Below are positions 62,507-64,000 of a stretch of DNA of 64,000 bases, one piece after another (the stretch's first letter is position 1; every line of letters begins with the position of its first letter). Origin of the DNA: Leptospira wolffii serovar Khorat str. Khorat-H2. GTDB taxonomy: Bacteria > Spirochaetota > Leptospiria > Leptospirales > Leptospiraceae. Both the position numbers and the translations under genes were made by a program. Under the pieces are notes generated by a model. It ran no database searches. It worked only from the letters and a program-made list of their open reading frames with translations, and had not been told where the DNA came from. The stretch is from positions 806,001 to 870,000 of the forward strand of contig NZ_AKWX02000020.1 in assembly GCF_000306115.2 (NCBI RefSeq), written 5' to 3'.

Positions 62507-63901
62507 ATGGGATATAGGACGATTCTTGGATCCAAAACTTATACGTTTTCGGATTTGAAAACATTGATGGCTAAGGCAAGTCCCTTGCGTTCCGGGGATG
62601 AGCTAGCTGGAATCGCAGCTTCCACGCAGGAGGAGAGAATCGCGGCCCAGATGGCACTTGCCGATTTACCGTTACGAGAATTCCTAAAGATAGAACTCGT
62701 TCCTGCGGAAACGGACGAGGTGAGTCGTTTGATTTTCGATTCGCATGAGGAAGAGAGTTTTTCCTCTATTTCCTCTCAAACCGTGGGGGAATTTAGGGAT
62801 TTTCTTCTAAATGAAAACACGGACACTTCCGTGATCAATAGCATTCGAGACGGTATTACTCCCGAAATGGCTGCCGCTGTCTCCAAACTCATGTCCAACC
62901 AAGACCTTGTCTTAGTCGCAAAAAAGTCCCCTATAATATCCAAATTTCGTAATACGATCGGATTGCCTGGAAGACTTTCCACTCGGCTTCAACCGAATCA
63001 TCCTACGGATGATCCGAAAGGAATCGCAGCTAGTATCTTGGACGGTTTGTATTTGGGAAGCGGGGACGCCGTGATAGGAATTAATCCGGCGACCGATAAT
63101 GTTCCTACGGTAATTGCGCTTTTGGAGATGTTGGATTCGATCATTCAAAAGTATTCTATTCCCACTCAATCCTGCATTCTGAGTCATGTGACTACTTCGA
63201 TAAAGGTAATGGAACAGGGCGCCCCGTTGGATCTGGTATTCCAATCCATAGGAGGCACCGAGGCATTAAATAGGAGTTTCGGTGTGGATCTATCCGTCTT
63301 AGCAGAATCCAGGCAGATGGCCTTGGAGCTCGGTAGAGGGACGGTAGGAAATAATGTTATGTATTTCGAAACCGGTCAGGGGAGCGCGCTTTCCGCGGGG
63401 GCTCACCACGGAGTGGATCAGCAGACTCTGGAAGCTCGGGCGTATGCGGTCGCAAAGAAGTTCGATCCTCTTCTTGTGAACACCGTCGTCGGTTTTATAG
63501 GACCGGAATATCTATATAATGGAAAACAAATATTGAGGGCCGGGTTGGAGGATCATTTCTGCGGTAAGCTATTGGGGCTTCCTATGGGAGTGGATATCTG
63601 CTATACCAATCATGCGGACGCGGACCAGGATGATATGGACGTTCTTTTAACGTTGCTTGGGGCCGCAGGCTGTAATTATATCATGGGAGTTCCGGGAGCC
63701 GACGATGTGATGCTTTCTTATCAGAGTACTTCTTTTCACGACGCATTGTATCTTAGGCAATTATTCGGCCTCAGGCCTTCTCCGGAATTCGAAGAATGGT
63801 TACTTTCAAAAGGAATCTTCAGCGAGGCTCGAGGGTTCTTACCGAACGAAGGAAAATCCTCTTTCCTATTGGAAGGTATCTTAGGAGAAAATTTTCGATG
63901 A
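62507..63901 (+). CDS. eutB: Ethanolamine ammonia-lyase, large subunit
   Basis: A 464-residue catalytic subunit that, with EutC and adenosylcobalamin, converts ethanolamine to acetaldehyde and ammonia. Recognised from LPGRLSTRLQPNHPTDDPKGIAAS, YLGSGDAVIGINPATDN, YFETGQGSALSAGAHHGVDQ, GPEYLYNGKQI and ICYTNHADADQDDMDVL. The length matches EutB (about 453-467). AGGA is before the ATG. Its stop overlaps eutC as ATGA (63898-63901). The 132-base gap after the permease shows no terminator. Confidence 0.95.
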   Translation: MGYRTILGSKTYTFSDLKTLMAKASPLRSGDELAGIAASTQEERIAAQMALADLPLREFLKIELVPAETDEVSRLIFDSHEEESFSSISSQTVGEFRDFLLNENTDTSVINSIRDGITPEMAAAVSKLMSNQDLVLVAKKSPIISKFRNTIGLPGRLSTRLQPNHPTDDPKGIAASILDGLYLGSGDAVIGINPATDNVPTVIALLEMLDSIIQKYSIPTQSCILSHVTTSIKVMEQGAPLDLVFQSIGGTEALNRSFGVDLSVLAESRQMALELGRGTVGNNVMYFETGQGSALSAGAHHGVDQQTLEARAYAVAKKFDPLLVNTVVGFIGPEYLYNGKQILRAGLEDHFCGKLLGLPMGVDICYTNHADADQDDMDVLLTLLGAAGCNYIMGVPGADDVMLSYQSTSFHDALYLRQLFGLRPSPEFEEWLLSKGIFSEARGFLPNEGKSSFLLEGILGENFR

Positions 63902-64000
63902 AGTCCTGGGATTCTTGGAAGAAGTCGACTGCGGCTCGAATCGGTTTGGACCGATCCGGCGGTTCCGTATCCACCAAGGAAATACTCCGATTTCGTTTGG
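63898..64000 (+). CDS. eutC: Ethanolamine ammonia-lyase, small subunit (3' end outside window)
   Basis: Only the first 34 codons are present: MKSWDSWKKSTAARIGL, DRSGGSVSTKEILRF. This fits the EutC N-terminus (W..L..FTPARIALGRAGGS.PT.E.L.F), the B12-binding partner of EutB. ATGA overlap with eutB supports coupled synthesis. Confidence 0.88.
   Translation, partial: MKSWDSWKKSTAARIGLDRSGGSVSTKEILRFRL

Noticed and set aside
1..64000. CRISPR arrays, tRNA, rRNA and insertion sequences
   Set aside because: Reading through found no regularly spaced repeats, no tRNA-like cloverleaf with CCA-type ends, no rRNA sequence and no transposase.

Overview
The window looks like chromosomal DNA from a Leptospira-like spirochete, probably one of the higher-GC species (mid-40s percent G+C judged by eye, not computed). 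Supporting signs are many lipoproteins with a relaxed spirochetal lipobox, RsbU-type (SpoIIE) phosphatases with 7TM sensor regions, AraC regulators with a membrane half, DUF2062, and a crotonyl-CoA carboxylase/reductase. Gene density is high. I see no rRNA, tRNA, CRISPR array, insertion sequence or prophage.

Layout. 1-6.2 kb: end of a nitrilase-family gene, then a tight minus-strand run of acyl-CoA dehydrogenase, trpE, trpG, an MsbA-like ABC exporter and a receiver protein. 6.2-7.7 kb: a gene-poor stretch with two tandem genes for nearly identical 48-residue exported Lys/Glu-rich peptides, hairpins and a 21-nt repeat. 7.7-18.3 kb: patatin, cutA, an S15-type hydrolase lipoprotein, an AraC-type membrane regulator, an OmpA-domain protein, a sulfatase-fold lipoprotein and two MaoC dehydratases. 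18.3-31.1 kb: SpoIIE phosphatase, TPR lipoprotein, DUF2062, panE, lipase, amidohydrolase, quinone oxidoreductase, ccr and its TetR-type neighbour. 31.2-38.2 kb: OmpA lipoprotein, ABC-F protein, rdgB with a STAS gene, and an acyltransferase/membrane-glycosyltransferase-like pair.

38.4-45.4 kb is a signalling block: a 1049-residue 7TM-HAMP-SpoIIE-TPR phosphatase, a CHASE3-PAS histidine kinase, an Rcp-type response regulator and a REC-histidine kinase, the last three packed almost without gaps. 45.5-50.4 kb: CsaA, an alpha/beta hydrolase, a DUF1801-like protein, a secreted PI-PLC-like protein with a C-type-lectin-like tail in permuted order, a decayed SDR remnant and an unusual receiver protein. 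50.4-54.3 kb: a Spy/CpxP-like lipoprotein, an ECF sigma factor and a small membrane protein resembling a CnrXHY-type regulatory unit, then ssb, an unusual hisI, and mltG. 54.5-64 kb: acyl-CoA dehydrogenase, vapBC, ilvD, a GT-C-like membrane protein, and an ethanolamine module (permease, eutB, start of eutC).

Metabolically the window leans to fatty-acid and acyl-CoA chemistry (two acyl-CoA dehydrogenases, two MaoC proteins, Ccr, lipase, patatin), as expected of an organism living on fatty acids, plus amino-acid synthesis (trpEG, ilvD, hisI) and ethanolamine use. The most interesting items are the Spy-ECF-membrane-protein trio, HisI with its DCDxD metal motif moved to an N-terminal extension, the permuted lectin tail on the phospholipase, the paired exported peptides, and trpE with no ordinary start codon.
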